Assembly (NCBI GenBank): GCA_001692895.1
Contig: KV748198.1
Coordinates: forward strand, 1,152,367 to 1,216,366
Source: Cenococcum geophilum 1.58
Lineage: Eukaryota; Ascomycota; Dothideomycetes; Gloniales; Gloniaceae
Direction of reading: 5' to 3'
Length of the DNA stretch: 64,000 nt
Below, piece by piece: positions 43,295-54,045 of the stretch. Both the position numbers and the translations under genes were made by a program. The first letter of the stretch is position 1. Each line of letters starts with the position of its first letter. The notes below the pieces were generated by a model. That model saw only the letters and a list, made by a program, of their open reading frames with translations, searched no databases and was not told where the DNA came from.

Positions 43295-46200
43295 TACCTC
43301 TGAAAAGAAAACCAACGCCTACACCTAATAGTAATACGCTAGCAATATGACCGTAGAATGTCTTAGGATCTAGTGTAAACAAAACCGCTAGAAGCATACT
43401 AGTAGCATCTAAGCCACCTTCTAAACCTTAAAATAATTAGACATCTATAAACGCTAGAGACTAGTTTAACTTATATACCTAGGCTTAACAGAAGCTTAGT
43501 AAGGTTACTAGCGTTTTACCTAATACCGCTAATATAAAGGAGCTAGAGAAGCTAGCTAAGAAAATAGCTAACTTATAGAGCATTATTGATTTAATAAAGC
43601 CCTCCTGTTGCCTCTCTAGTAAAGAGTATAAGTTACGTAGTGAACGCATATGCTGATTAAATCTCGACGCCCTAGTTAAGAAGTCACTACCCGATATTAA
43701 CGGTACTACTTAATAGTATTTTAACTGGTGGATTACCGCAGTTAAGAACCGATTTAAGGTTAATAACGCTAACTATAACTGCAAGCGACGTACGCGCTAG
43801 GCTATTAAAGGTTTTATAAAAAAAAGATAATTACCTAACTAGTTTATTACCAGTTAGGCACTAAGGATAAGGGTCCTTTACTATAGGATAAGTTTAAGAC
43901 TATAGTCTAAGACCAGATTAGGAACCCTGTAGTAAGACGCTTTAAGTAAACTTTTAGGGAGACCACCTAAAAGCCGGATGGCTTAGGGGACCCCTTAGAC
44001 GCTAGTGCTACGCAGGCGAGTTAAAGGACCGTAGGCGGCCACTGTAAGGAATACTAGAAGTAGGCTAATAAAGAGAAGTTAGCTCGGGCTTTAGAAAACC
44101 TAAAGCCCTAGTAGCGTATCTCTTTTAACTGCAACTAGGGCCTAATATAGAGGGAGAGAAGAAATATATTATAGTATATATTGTAATAGATATACCCTAG
44201 AGCGAAGTCCGTCTATATACTTTATATAATAATAGGTACTAATTTAACCTTATTAATTAAGACGTTGTTTATAGGTTTAACCTGCCTATATACTATGCGC
44301 TATATTTATATAAACCTATTATACGTTTCCTTAATAGTAACTAGATAATAATCTAGGATACCTATAATCTAATAGTTACCACTAGCAACTCCTAGGGTAC
44401 CCCTTGCACTATTAGCTCGTAGACCTTTTAGGGCGGCTTATTTAATAGTTATAATATAGTTCTTAGATAGGGTTAGCTCGCGGAAGTAGATCTATTAATT
44501 AGCTTCTATTCTAGACAGTTTATCTAGGGTACTTTAGACCCTAAACGCCTCTAAATAGTTACCCTTAACGCTCTCCTAGTAGATATTAAGGCTAGTAAAA
44601 TAGTCTATTTGCTATAGCTAGAAAACTTCTTTATACTGGTTATAAATATAATAGAGGACCTATTATTACTAGCAGTAAGTACCTATATAGACCCTTTGGA
44701 TATAGAGATACCGGTTATAAATATAGTAAAGGACCTACCGTTACTAGCAGCGAGTACTTATAAAGACCCTTTAATGCTGGCGCAGATTACCTATACGTAA
44801 GGGAGAGGTAATCGAAACCCTAAAACTATTAAGTATACTGCAGTAGAGCTGTATATACTCTTAGTGCGAGTATACCTATAAAACGCATATTGGCCGCACC
44901 TTTCTCTCTACTAGCTCCTAGAAGCACACTACTATATAATAGTTACTTCGACCTCCGTAGCACCTAGCCTATTAAATATATATAAGGAGGAAATTAATAT
45001 CTTCTCTAATAAGCTAGTAAGTATACTATCGCAGAACTCTAAGTATAACTATATAATTAACTTAGAAAAAGGTAAAACGCTACCGTAAATGCCACTCTAT
45101 AACCTCTTATAGAAAGAGTTATAGATCTTATAAGAGTACCTAGACAGTGCTCTTAAGAAGGACTAGATTAGGCCTAGCAAGTCGCCTACTAAAGCGCCTA
45201 TCCTCTTTATACTAAAATCAGACGGTATAATGCGGCTATGCGTTAACTATAGACGCCTAAATAAGATTATAATTAAAAATTGGTACCCCTTACTACTAGT
45301 CGGCGAACTCTTTAATAGGCTTAGCTATGCGAAGATATTTATAAAGCTAGGTCTTTATAATACGTACTATAGAATTTGCATTAAAAAGGGAGACGAATAA
45401 AAGACTGTATTTAAGACACGCTATAGTTACTTTAAGTACCTAGTAATGCCCTTTAGTCTTACTAACGCTCCTATAATATTCTAGAGCTATATTTATAAAG
45501 CTCTAAAAACCCTAGTAGATACCATTTATATAGTCTACCTAGATAATATTCTTATCTACTTAAATAATAAGGATAAGTACGTCGAACACGTTAAGTAGGT
45601 ACTGCGATAGCTCCGCGCTTAAGGCCTATACGCTAAACTATTAAAATATATCTTTTATATTAAAAACGTTAAGTTTTTAGGCTTTATTATTACCCCTAGG
45701 GGTATTATAATAGACCCTAACCGCGTAAAAGCTATTAAGGAATGGCCTAAGCCTAAGTCCTATAGGGATATCTAGGTCTTTCTTAGCTTTGCTAACTTCT
45801 ATAGGCGATTTATTTAGAACTACTTGGATACCGTATACCCCCTATATATATATTTTATATAGGCATATCGCGACCTAATATTAGATAGGGAGAAGAAGTA
45901 GAAGCGTAAGTTAAAAGGGCTTACTAAATAGTATTAACCTTGGTCCTGGCTTAATAATACGCAGTAGGCGTTCTGTAAGCTACGCGCTACGTTTATATTA
46001 GCTTCTCTACTTTACTACTTTAACCTTAATCTACCCCTAATAGTAATTACTAACGCTTCTAACTATGCCTATAGCGGTATACTTCTGCAGCCTTTAGGGT
46101 AAGAAGATTAACTCCACTAGTACCTAATCGCTTATTATAGTTAGAAACTTACTAGCCTAGAAGTATAGTATAATACGCATAATAAAGAATTACTCGCTAT

Positions 46201-47760
46201 AGTATAATGCTTTAAGACGTGGCGCTATTACCTTAAATATACCGCGCATATAACGCGCGTACTCTATAATTATAACAATCTTAGGTACTTTATAACTATT
46301 AAAAGCTTATCTACTTACTAGGTCTAGTACGCTAAGGAACTAGCTAAGTTTAACTTTAAGATTAAATATAAGCTAGGTAAAGCAAATCCCACTAACGCAC
46401 TATTTTAGCGCCTAGATTATGCTAAAGGCTTTAAAAATAGTAGTAAGAGGACAATCCTTAATGCTATACTGCCTATATTGTAGCAAAAGTTGTAGGTTAT
46501 AGGCCTTATGGGCAGCCCTAGTGCTATTATACTAAACTAGTAAGTAGCATGCGTGCAGTATATAAGTGACCCTTATAAACTTGGCGCCGGCAAACTAGAG
46601 TATCCTACTATTCTCTCTAAGACTACTTTAACTAACCTAATAGCGCTTAACCCTAGGGAAGACCCCTTAGCCTAGGCTATGGTCCCCTATAATAACCTAG
46701 TGAGTTACCTATATATTATACGTTACTTTGCTAGCACTAACTTTGCGCAGAGTCTCGTGCTATAGTAAGAAGTAATAGTAGCTGCTTTAGCTAAAACGGC
46801 GTTTATAAAACAACCCCCTAAGTTACTAGTTAATTTTATTTATAGAGTATAAAAAAAAGGGACGCCTTTACACGCTCTATATATAATTAGTTAACTTAGG
46901 GATAGGTTCCTACTAGTAATAAGGACTACACTCTAAATAATTAAGGACTTCTAAGGTAAAATAATAAGGTCTAGGTGCCGAATTATATACTACTATAATA
47001 GGAGATTCTTAAGCGTAATTATAACGATCCTATAGGCGGCCACTATAGTTTTAACCGTACCTTTAAGGTAATTGTGTAGAAGTACGCTTGGAACGGCCTT
47101 ACTTAGGACCTTTATAAATACCTAGATAATTACAATACCTACTAACACTCTAAATCGCGCCGCTATAAACCCTATAGTAAGCTTCAGCCTCTTTAGGCCC
47201 CCACCCGAGCCTAGCGGCATTATTTACTTAACTTTATTATAGATCTCTTAGAGTCTAAGACTCCTAATAGCGTAGAGTATAACTCTATTCTTATCCTTAT
47301 AAACTATTTTATAAAGCTAGTACGCTACTATCTAGTATATAAGATGATTAATGCTACACAACTCGCAGAACTCTTATTTAGAGTCTTTACGTAAATAGGA
47401 CCTTTAGATAATATTGTCTCTAATAAGGGTAGTATATTTATAAGCGAGTACTAAAGCACTATATGCTACTATTTTCGCGTTTAACGTAAACTTAGTACCG
47501 CATTCTACCCGTAGATAGATAGTTAGATAGAGTGTTAGAACTAGGAGCTTAAGGTATACCTACGTATATTTACGAACTGAGAATAATCTAATTAGTCCTC
47601 CCTACTTAAAGAAGCAGCTTTTGCCTAAGTATCTAATTTAGTTTTATATACTGTCTCTAATAAGGCCCCTTACTCTAGTCTTTTTACGTTCCGTTTAAAT
47701 AGATCCCTATATCCGTTTATTAATAAGTAGAGGCGTATCTATTTATTAAACTCTATCTAT
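43046..47760 (+). mobile_element. Gypsy element I (family 3, plus strand): gag-RT-RNase H-integrase
   Basis: Gag-like part 43.35-44.9 kb. RT 45.05-45.75 kb shows LRLCVNYRRLNKI-type text, KPF-like LVMPFSLTNAP and YLDNILIY (45536-45559, second aspartate changed to N). RNase H is at 45.9-46.4 kb, and integrase at 46.9-47.75 kb has IVSNKGSIFISEY (catalytic D as N; the usual word is D-R-G-S-x-F-x-S) and STAFYPxIDSxIE. This is the Ty3/gypsy order. No 3' LTR was found before element E. All frames carry stops. Confidence 0.75.
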
Positions 47761-48331
47761 CCTATAGTAGATTTTAGTTTCCTAATCTTATCTAGCCCCC
47801 TAGTCTCTTTTTTAGTTATAAAGCTTATCTTTGCCTTAACTATATATGTCTTTAGTAAGACTAATAAAGAGTTCTTAGGCTTGTTAGGGATAGGTTTAAT
47901 TATTAAGGCTTAGGGAGTTTAGAACGTTTAGGGGAAACAGGTAAAGATAAGATATTTATAGTATTAGGTTTAGAGTCTTTAGTAGTGGTAGAGCTTTAAG
48001 GTTTTAGCGTCTTTACTCCTTTAAGTTTAATAGATTCGTATATAGTTTTAGAGGCTTAAGAGAGTTCTTTAGTTTTAGAGGTCTTTAGAGTATTTAATAG
48101 AATAGGTATAATAAAGGTTTTATAGGGTAGTTAAAGAGGGGTTTAGATTTTGAGGCTAAAAAGTTTGGTTAAGCTGGCTATAAAGAGGGCGCTGTTAGAG
48201 GCTAAGGAGCTATCTAAATTACTAGAGTAGTTGGGTATGGTGCCAGGGTCGAAGTTATTATCTTTAAGGTCCTCCGTAAAGATATTTCTAGTATTTTTCT
48301 TAAAATCTTTAAATATGTAAGAGTAGAGGAA
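47761..48331. other. RIP-degraded sequence between elements I and E
   Basis: Contains a 70-codon minus-strand ORF (48143-48355) that runs into the LTR of E; its product (MTRPSAVTFLYSYIFKDFKK...) matches nothing I recognise. No element border is visible. Confidence 0.4.
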
Positions 48332-48524
48332 TGTAACGGCGCTGGGGCGCGTCACCTAGTTAGGGGTTCGTGTAAGACTTGGCATATATATATAGACGTC
48401 GCCTTACTACCTTTTCTTGCTCCTTAGCTTAATATCTTCATAATATAGCATTTGTTCGCTTAATCTTGCAAGCATTTATTTAAGTTTCTGTTAAGACATT
48501 TATTTAATAGTTTAAGCCGTTATA
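48332..48524 (+). repeat. 5' LTR of deleted chromovirus E (family-4 LTR)
   Basis: About 193 bp, TGTAACGGCGCTGGGGCGCG ... TTTAAGCCGTTATA; paired with 49441-49677 through shared ends and a central TTTTCTT..TCCTTAGCTTA.TATCTT stretch. Confidence 0.7.
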
Positions 48525-49139
48525 TTATATTAAGCTCCCCAGTTATATATAGGCTATAATATTTATATCTTAGATCCCAGGTCGCGAAGTCCTATAGTAG
48601 TAGGGTTGCTTATAAGCTTAGTCCCTATACCGTATAGGCACCCTTATACTTATGTTTTTATTCTCTTCTTTTTTTTCCCTTCTTTCTACCTAACGGCTGC
48701 CTATACTATAGGGAAGCACGTGCCGGGTAGTAACCTCTTTCCGACCGTACGAGCTCGTCGACCGACCAAGCAACGCGCATATCCGTCAACTGAACGCGTA
48801 TGCCTACTGACCGACCTATCGACCGAACGACGATAACGCGTCTAACGCGTATATCTATCGACAATTAATTAACCTACCAACCAACTAAACGACCGTATAT
48901 CTACGGACGCTTACACCGTACTGCTACCTAAATAGTCCTTTTTAACAGACACTAAGCTATATATACTGCGAGAAACGACATCGGCTAATACTAAGATACT
49001 ATCTACGAGAACGACGTTGATTAATACTAAGCCATTAGCTGCGTTCAAGCCTTCTTAGGCGTTTATTCAAACTGTTAGGCTACATAGAAGTTAACTAATA
49101 CTTAGCCACTATCTGTAAGGAACGACCCTAACTAATACT

Positions 49140-49420
49140 AAGAATAAGAAGTTAAAGAAATCCTAGTAGTTAAGAAGGACTGCAACGTCTTAAAATACCA
49201 TACTAGCTAAGTAGGTCACGATAAGGACCTAAAATAGTATCCTACGTCTAATTTTAAGTACTCTCCCTATAAGTTACGGGACTTCTACTTAGCCTACCCT
49301 AACCTCCTAGGACTACTACGCTAGTTAGAAAACTAGATTAAGTGTTAAGAAGAAGGGGTAGATAACTATAATAATTTAGATAATAATACGGAGCTAGAAT
49401 AACGCCTAAGGGCAGGCTTT
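49140..49420 (+). pseudogene. Chromodomain remnant (integrase C-terminus) of element E
   Basis: Reads, with RIP stops, E-V-K-E-I-L...LKYH-type text, WVGHDKDLK-like (W lost), then YPTSNFKYSPYKLRDFYLAY and PNLLGLLR. The Y-P-A-S-x-F-K-Y-S-P-x-K-L-R-D-F-H pattern is typical of chromodomains at the end of fungal chromovirus integrases, which guide integration to heterochromatin. Confidence 0.65.
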
Positions 49421-49440
49421 TTTAAAAGGGGGGGGGGTGA

Positions 49441-49677
49441 TGTAATGGTGCTAGGGTACGTTACCGGCCGTACTATTTGCTACTATCTAATACTGTTTGC
49501 TACTGTCTAATACTGTTTTCTACTATTAGCTCGCCTACTACTAGCGCCTTAACGACTCGCGCTACTTATTTATTTATACCAGCCTTAGTGACCCTCTTTT
49601 CTTCTCCTTAGCTTAGTATCTTGATTAGATAGTAATCCATAAGCTTTAGTTTAGAGGCATTTATATAAGCCGTTACA
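49441..49677 (+). repeat. 3' LTR of deleted chromovirus E
   Basis: About 237 bp, TGTAATGGTGCTAGGGTACG ... ATAAGCCGTTACA, preceded directly by the purine tract and TGA. It includes an extra CTACTGTCTAATACTGTTTG tandem stretch absent from the 5' copy. Confidence 0.7.
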
Positions 49678-49689
49678 GTAACCTATTAA

Positions 49690-50430
49690 AAAAGGTAGTA
49701 GAAATAGCTAGTATGCAGATTAGGCTCTTTTTAATAACCACCTTAGGGATAAGCCCCGCATAGGGCGTACTAAAAGATTACCCTTAATATTAAGCAGAGA
49801 GTTATTAACGCCGTTATATACAATTGTTATAGGCGTAAAAAAAAGCAGCTAAAAAATCGCTTAAGAAATAGGAATCTCTATAGCATCTGTTTAAATTACA
49901 CTTAAAAAGTATAGCTTCTATAAAATAAAACTAATAAGGAAGTTTAGATTAACTATAGCTATAAAAAACAAATGGTATAGATTTATAATAGCCTACTACT
50001 ACTAGACCGTAAAAGGTTAGAAGGATATAATTTGGTTAGATAAGATAAGTATTATTTTTAGCCATCGTTAAGGGGGCTACTAGGTATAGTAATAATCCTA
50101 TAAGGCCTATGTATGCGGCTGCGTATAAGAGTGGTAGAAGAGATATTCTAAGTTTATGTTTTGGGGTTGCTTTATATACGACTTTAAAGGCCCTTATTAT
50201 ATTTAAAAGCCCTAGATAAAGAAGAAATTTAATAAGTTAAAATCTATTATTAAGATCTAGAATAAAGCTTTAGAGCGAAAGGTATATAAGGCCTAGGAGA
50301 AGAAATAAGCCTATAAAAGAGATTTATATAAATAATATTATAGGAAGTGTATGGGCGGAGTACCTACTAAATAGAAGTTTATAATAGTATAAGGAGCTTC
50401 TACCTAATTAGATAGAGGTGGAATTAATTA
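49690..50430 (+). pseudogene. Tc1/mariner-superfamily transposase remnant
   Basis: The plus strand near 49.83-50.3 kb gives, with stops, T-I-x-N-R-L-K-K-R-N..., I-I-W-L-D-K-type text where the first catalytic aspartate is expected (I-W-S-D-E in the family), then KFMFWGCFIYDFKGPYYI near 50.15 kb, matching the fungal F-M-F-W-G-C-F-x-Y-D-x-K-G-P word. The C-terminal third is unclear and no terminal repeats were found. Moderately RIP-mutated. Confidence 0.65.
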
Positions 50431-51398
50431 ATAATAATATTTAACAAATATCTATTACGGGACTACCGTTCTATACGCTACGCTATACGCGTAACTAACG
50501 TTATAGGATTCCCTTCTTTATTTGTTTATTTATTTGCATTATTTAGCAGATAGTTTATCCGCCCTATTGCCCCTATATAGATTTAGCCGCAGCTGCATTT
50601 ATATTAAGCTCTCTAGCAATCCTCTTAAGTCTCCACAATAGCTATATATAGCTATTAATTCTTTAAATCTAATGCCTGTTTATCTAGCGTTCGTATATAA
50701 TACTTCGTTATTATAATAATATCTTACTGCTAAAACTTCTTCCTTTTACCTAGAACTTTACGTGCTTAAATCCTAATATAATTATATAGGAAGATAAGGC
50801 TACTTCTTATATTGTAAGAATTTACTAAACCTACTTTAATGTCTGCGAGATTTAACGTCTTCTTTAGCTAGGCAATTTGCTTAATCTAAATAAAATTAAG
50901 CTCTACTAGAGCTACTTAAAATGGATTACTATAAAAAAGAGGCCTATTTACCTCTTATATAGCTATAAAGAAGGCTTAGCTTAGAGCCTAGTAGGATCTT
51001 AAGCAGTAGCAAATTTAGTAGTGAATTGAGAATTGGTAGTTTATACACCGATTATAAGAAAAGAAGGACTTATATAAAGATTGATCTATAAAGAAAAAGA
51101 GGCTATATATATAGTGTAGGTGCAGATAATAGGGGGGAGATAGCGGGTATACAATATATCTAAAATAGGGTGGTAGTATAACCTAATTTAGATTAATAAA
51201 AGGATCCCTCGCCATATTAAGAAGGTTATAAAACTTTATTATAGAGTAAGTATAAGCAACGATAATATATAATAAGGTAGATATTATTAAGCTATATATA
51301 TAAACTATATAAGGAAGTCAAGACGTTATGTAAGGAAAGAAGGTAGGAAAACGAGAAGAAAGGGTATATATTATAGACTTAGTTACTTAGTTAACACA
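50431..51398. other. RIP-degraded sequence, nothing confidently recognised
   Basis: No ORF and no element ends. Possibly the tail of the transposon to the left or an inverted relative, but I cannot support it. Confidence 0.4.
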
Positions 51399-51400
51399 TA

Positions 51401-51696
51401 TCCCTTGCACCGATAGGGTCCTATAAAATGTGGCCTATGCACGCATGTCGAGAACATCAACTTTCTCGCGCCATAAACTCTGTCGAATACCACTATACAA
51501 AGACGGCCCGTGTTGGCAGGAGCACGTAGATCGACTCAACTCTAAAGAATAAGACTTTATATACAATATACACCAATATTTCATTGTTTATGACTTTATT
51601 TATAAGCTGTAATAATGCGGCAGAACGACTTACCGCCCATATGTAATTGGCGCGCACGGGCCACATTTTATAGGACGTTATTATCGGTGCAAGGGA
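51401..51696. mobile_element. MITE-2, 296 bp, TA-flanked, not RIP-mutated
   Basis: Long imperfect terminal inverted repeats of about 45 bp: TCCCTTGCACCGATA at the left, TATCGGTGCAAGGGA at the right, both continuing into a shared GTCCTATAAAATGTGGCC word. Flanked by TA (51399-51400, 51697-51698). CA/TG content is normal. The outer nine bases TCCCTTGCA are the same as MITE-1, while the interiors are unrelated. No coding capacity. Confidence 0.85.
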
Positions 51697-51698
51697 TA

Positions 51699-52111
51699 CA
51701 GAGCAGAATAGGATTTAGGTAGTAGTCCTAGCAGAACTTAATAGGATTTAGTAGAACTTAGTAGAACTTAGTAAAATATAGCAAAATACGGCAGGTTGCC
51801 GTTAGGTTGCCATAAATTACTATTAAATTGCCGTCTTATAGTCGGTCTTTAGTTACTAAGTTAGTGAAAACAGGTGGACGTATATAAGGTATTACGGGGG
51901 TATCCTATAATAAACTTAAAGGAGGTAACGACTATAGAGAGGGAGTAGAGGAAAAGTAGTAAAGCTAAAAGCAGCTTTGTAAGGAAGCTAATTATAAGCT
52001 CTCTATAATTGTTAAGGTGCTTAAAACTAGTTACTAGACGTTATATAATTACTATAGTTTACCTAATACCTATATATGATTTTTCCTTCCTAAACAGAGC
52101 CGTAAGGAAAT
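51699..52111 (+). other. Degenerate sequence with short GTAGAACTTA repeats; possible HTH remnant
   Basis: 51710-51790 contains several tandem AGTAGAACTTA-like units. Around 51.92-52.06 kb a plus frame reads EANYKLSIIVKVLKTSYxTL, which resembles the N-terminal HTH of pogo/Fot-type transposases. The support is a single short motif. Confidence 0.35.
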
Positions 52112-52362
52112 TGTTAGTGACTTAGTTAATTAAGGTATAAGTACGGTAAGAGGGGCGCGTAAGCCTATACAATTAGATTATCTATAAACAAGAATTTAAA
52201 GCTAGGGAAAGGAAAGGAGAAGAAGAGTAGCGCCGCTTAATATTTTATAAGATCTTTGCGTTACGTGACCGCAATATATAGCAATCTATAGCAACTTGCC
52301 GGTGCGAAGTTTTGCTAAGTTCTGTTAACTAAGTTCTACTATTTTCTACTAGTACTATAATA
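52112..52362 (-). repeat. 3' LTR of gypsy element F (family 1)
   Basis: 251 bp; starts TGTTAGTGACTTAG (plus) and ends CTAGTACTATAATA. Longer than its relatives because of an extra AAGTTCTACTATTTTCTACT stretch near its right end. Confidence 0.8.
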
Positions 52363-53518
52363 TTACCCCCCCTTTAATAAAGCCTGCCCTTAAGCTTTAT
52401 ATATCCGTATTACTCCTATAGGGCGTTTTTATCTTTATATTCTTCCAGTAGTCTATTATCTTCGCTATATTAGCACTCTATTTACTTATTTAGGTACTTT
52501 AAGGGTCCTAGTTTATTAGGGTAACGGCTATAAAATTCTTAAAGCTTATAGAGACTGCTAATAAAGTTTTATATAAGGTACTAGGTAGGGTCTAGGTTAT
52601 AGCCTTTCTAACTAACGCGGTACTTTAGCGTTTTTCTTACTAGTTTATAGGCTAGTACATCTTTAATTTTCTATTCATCGTCGCTATTAACTTAAATTAG
52701 TAGGGGAGGTTCGTTCTTTTATCTAGGTAATAGGTTATTTATAGCTTTCTATAGCTTATCTAGCGAAAAAATAGGGTAAACCTTAATTAAATCTAGGAGC
52801 TTTACTTTATATAAGTTACCTATCTTCTTACGGACCTTATATAGTCCCGCTATTTAATAGTCTAGCTTATAGCTAGGCCGTTTCGTCTTTTAGTTCTTTA
52901 TTATAACCCAGACTATATTACCTACGGTAAAGTCAGGTTTGCGTCTATACTTATTTACCTACTATTTTATTAATTTCTAGGCCTTTTTTAAATTTATATA
53001 GGCTACCGTCTAAGCTTTCTTTAAGCGCTTAGCGTACTACTAGGCTTCCTTATAAGATAGTTTCTTGCGTATAGTTTATAGTCCTTTTATTCTATCCTAG
53101 TTAAAGCTTATTTAGGGTAAATACTCTATTTCTAGTTAGATAGATGCAAATCCTATAGAGTTATAGGGTAGGGTCGCCTAGGCGTAGTCTATTAGGGGTA
53201 GTAGTTCGCCCTAGTTATTTTAAAAGTAGTTAATAAAAGGCCGGAGTCTCTAATCTAAATATTAATTTATAATCTTTATTTAACTATCTGTTTAGGGGTA
53301 GTATGCTATAAAGAGCTTTAGCCTAATACCTAGAATCTAGGTAAACTTATTCTAAAAGGCCGATATAAATTATAGGCTATAATCGGATATAATAGTATCT
53401 AGTAGTCCGTAAATGCGGTAAACGTAGTAAATATATAGTTAGGCCGCCTCCTTAGCATTAATATTCTTATAATAGGGAATTAAGAATAGGCGCTTGCCAA
53501 AACGGTTAACTAAAATTA
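52112..53518 (-). mobile_element. Gypsy element F, part 1: LTR and integrase C-terminal half
   Basis: Colinear with element B 4599-6060 and C 38489-39840 on the minus strand. It breaks at AATTA (53514-53518), the target duplicated by element D, and resumes at 59808. Confidence 0.8.
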
Positions 53519-53723
53519 TGTTACGAGGCGCGGAATAGTGGCTGCTAAACATATGTATTCGAGGAGTCTATAAGACATTACGCGATCAATTGTAAGGATT
53601 GAGGGCGTAGGAAGGTGATATACTACGCGTAGCTAATGTAAGCTATACGCGAAGCGTACGCGAGGGCACGGGGTTCCGCTAGGGAGTCTCCTATAGAGGC
53701 TTCTACGGCGGCGTTCCGTAACA
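53519..53723 (-). repeat. 3' LTR of element D
   Basis: 205 bp, TG...CA ends. Contains an ACGCGAAGCGTACGCG near-palindrome (53649-53665). Related LTRs: 39871, 59697, 62692. Confidence 0.85.
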
Positions 53724-53883
53724 CTACCCCCCCCCCTTTTATAGAGGCAGAGCTCCGGCGACGCTGTGGTTACTATATATATATAAAAGGAATACTTAAG
53801 GTATAGAGAAGGAAAAGGAATAATGCTAAAGGGGTTAGTAGTATAGAGTTTTGCCAGCTCTAATCGTTAAATAGACTAATTAG

Positions 53884-53910
53884 GATTTTCCATCCCTAGG
53901 ATAAAAAATC
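53884..53910 (-). repeat. Palindrome P2 in the 3' UTR of element D
   Basis: 27 nt, GATTTTCCATCCC / TAGGATAAAAAATC, same length and flank (CGCTATTAGCTT) as the copies in the YR and copia elements, but the right arm is weakened by substitutions. Confidence 0.6.
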
Positions 53911-53997
53911 GCTATTAGCTTAGTAGAAGGCGGTAAGCTAAACTAACATCTTTATAGTCTACAGCGATATTATATAATAAGGCCTGGCACCTAAGAA

Positions 53998-54045
53998 TTT
54001 AACTAATTAGATAACTTTAACCGGCGGTTAAAGTTCCTAGACATT
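53998..54045 (-). repeat. Palindrome module P1 (core) in the 3' UTR of element D
   Basis: Shares TTTAACTAATTAGAT and the inverted repeat AACTTTAACCG / CGGTTAAAGTT (54013-54035, here with one central base) and TTCCTAGA with the B and copia modules. Similarity then fades. Confidence 0.65.

Larger units (their letters stand above)
48332..49677 (+). mobile_element. Internally deleted chromovirus-type gypsy element E
   Basis: A 1.35-kb unit: LTR, a leader (48525-49140) rich in GACCGACC-type words, a chromodomain-coding end, a purine tract (AAAAGGGGGGGGGG) and LTR (49441-49677). Gag, protease, RT, RNase H and the integrase core are absent. No target duplication was found. It could be a non-autonomous derivative or a deletion made after insertion. 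Confidence 0.65.

Noticed and set aside
48606..48836. 76-codon plus-strand ORF in element E leader
   Set aside because: Consists of repeated GACCGACC-type leader sequence of a deleted retroelement.
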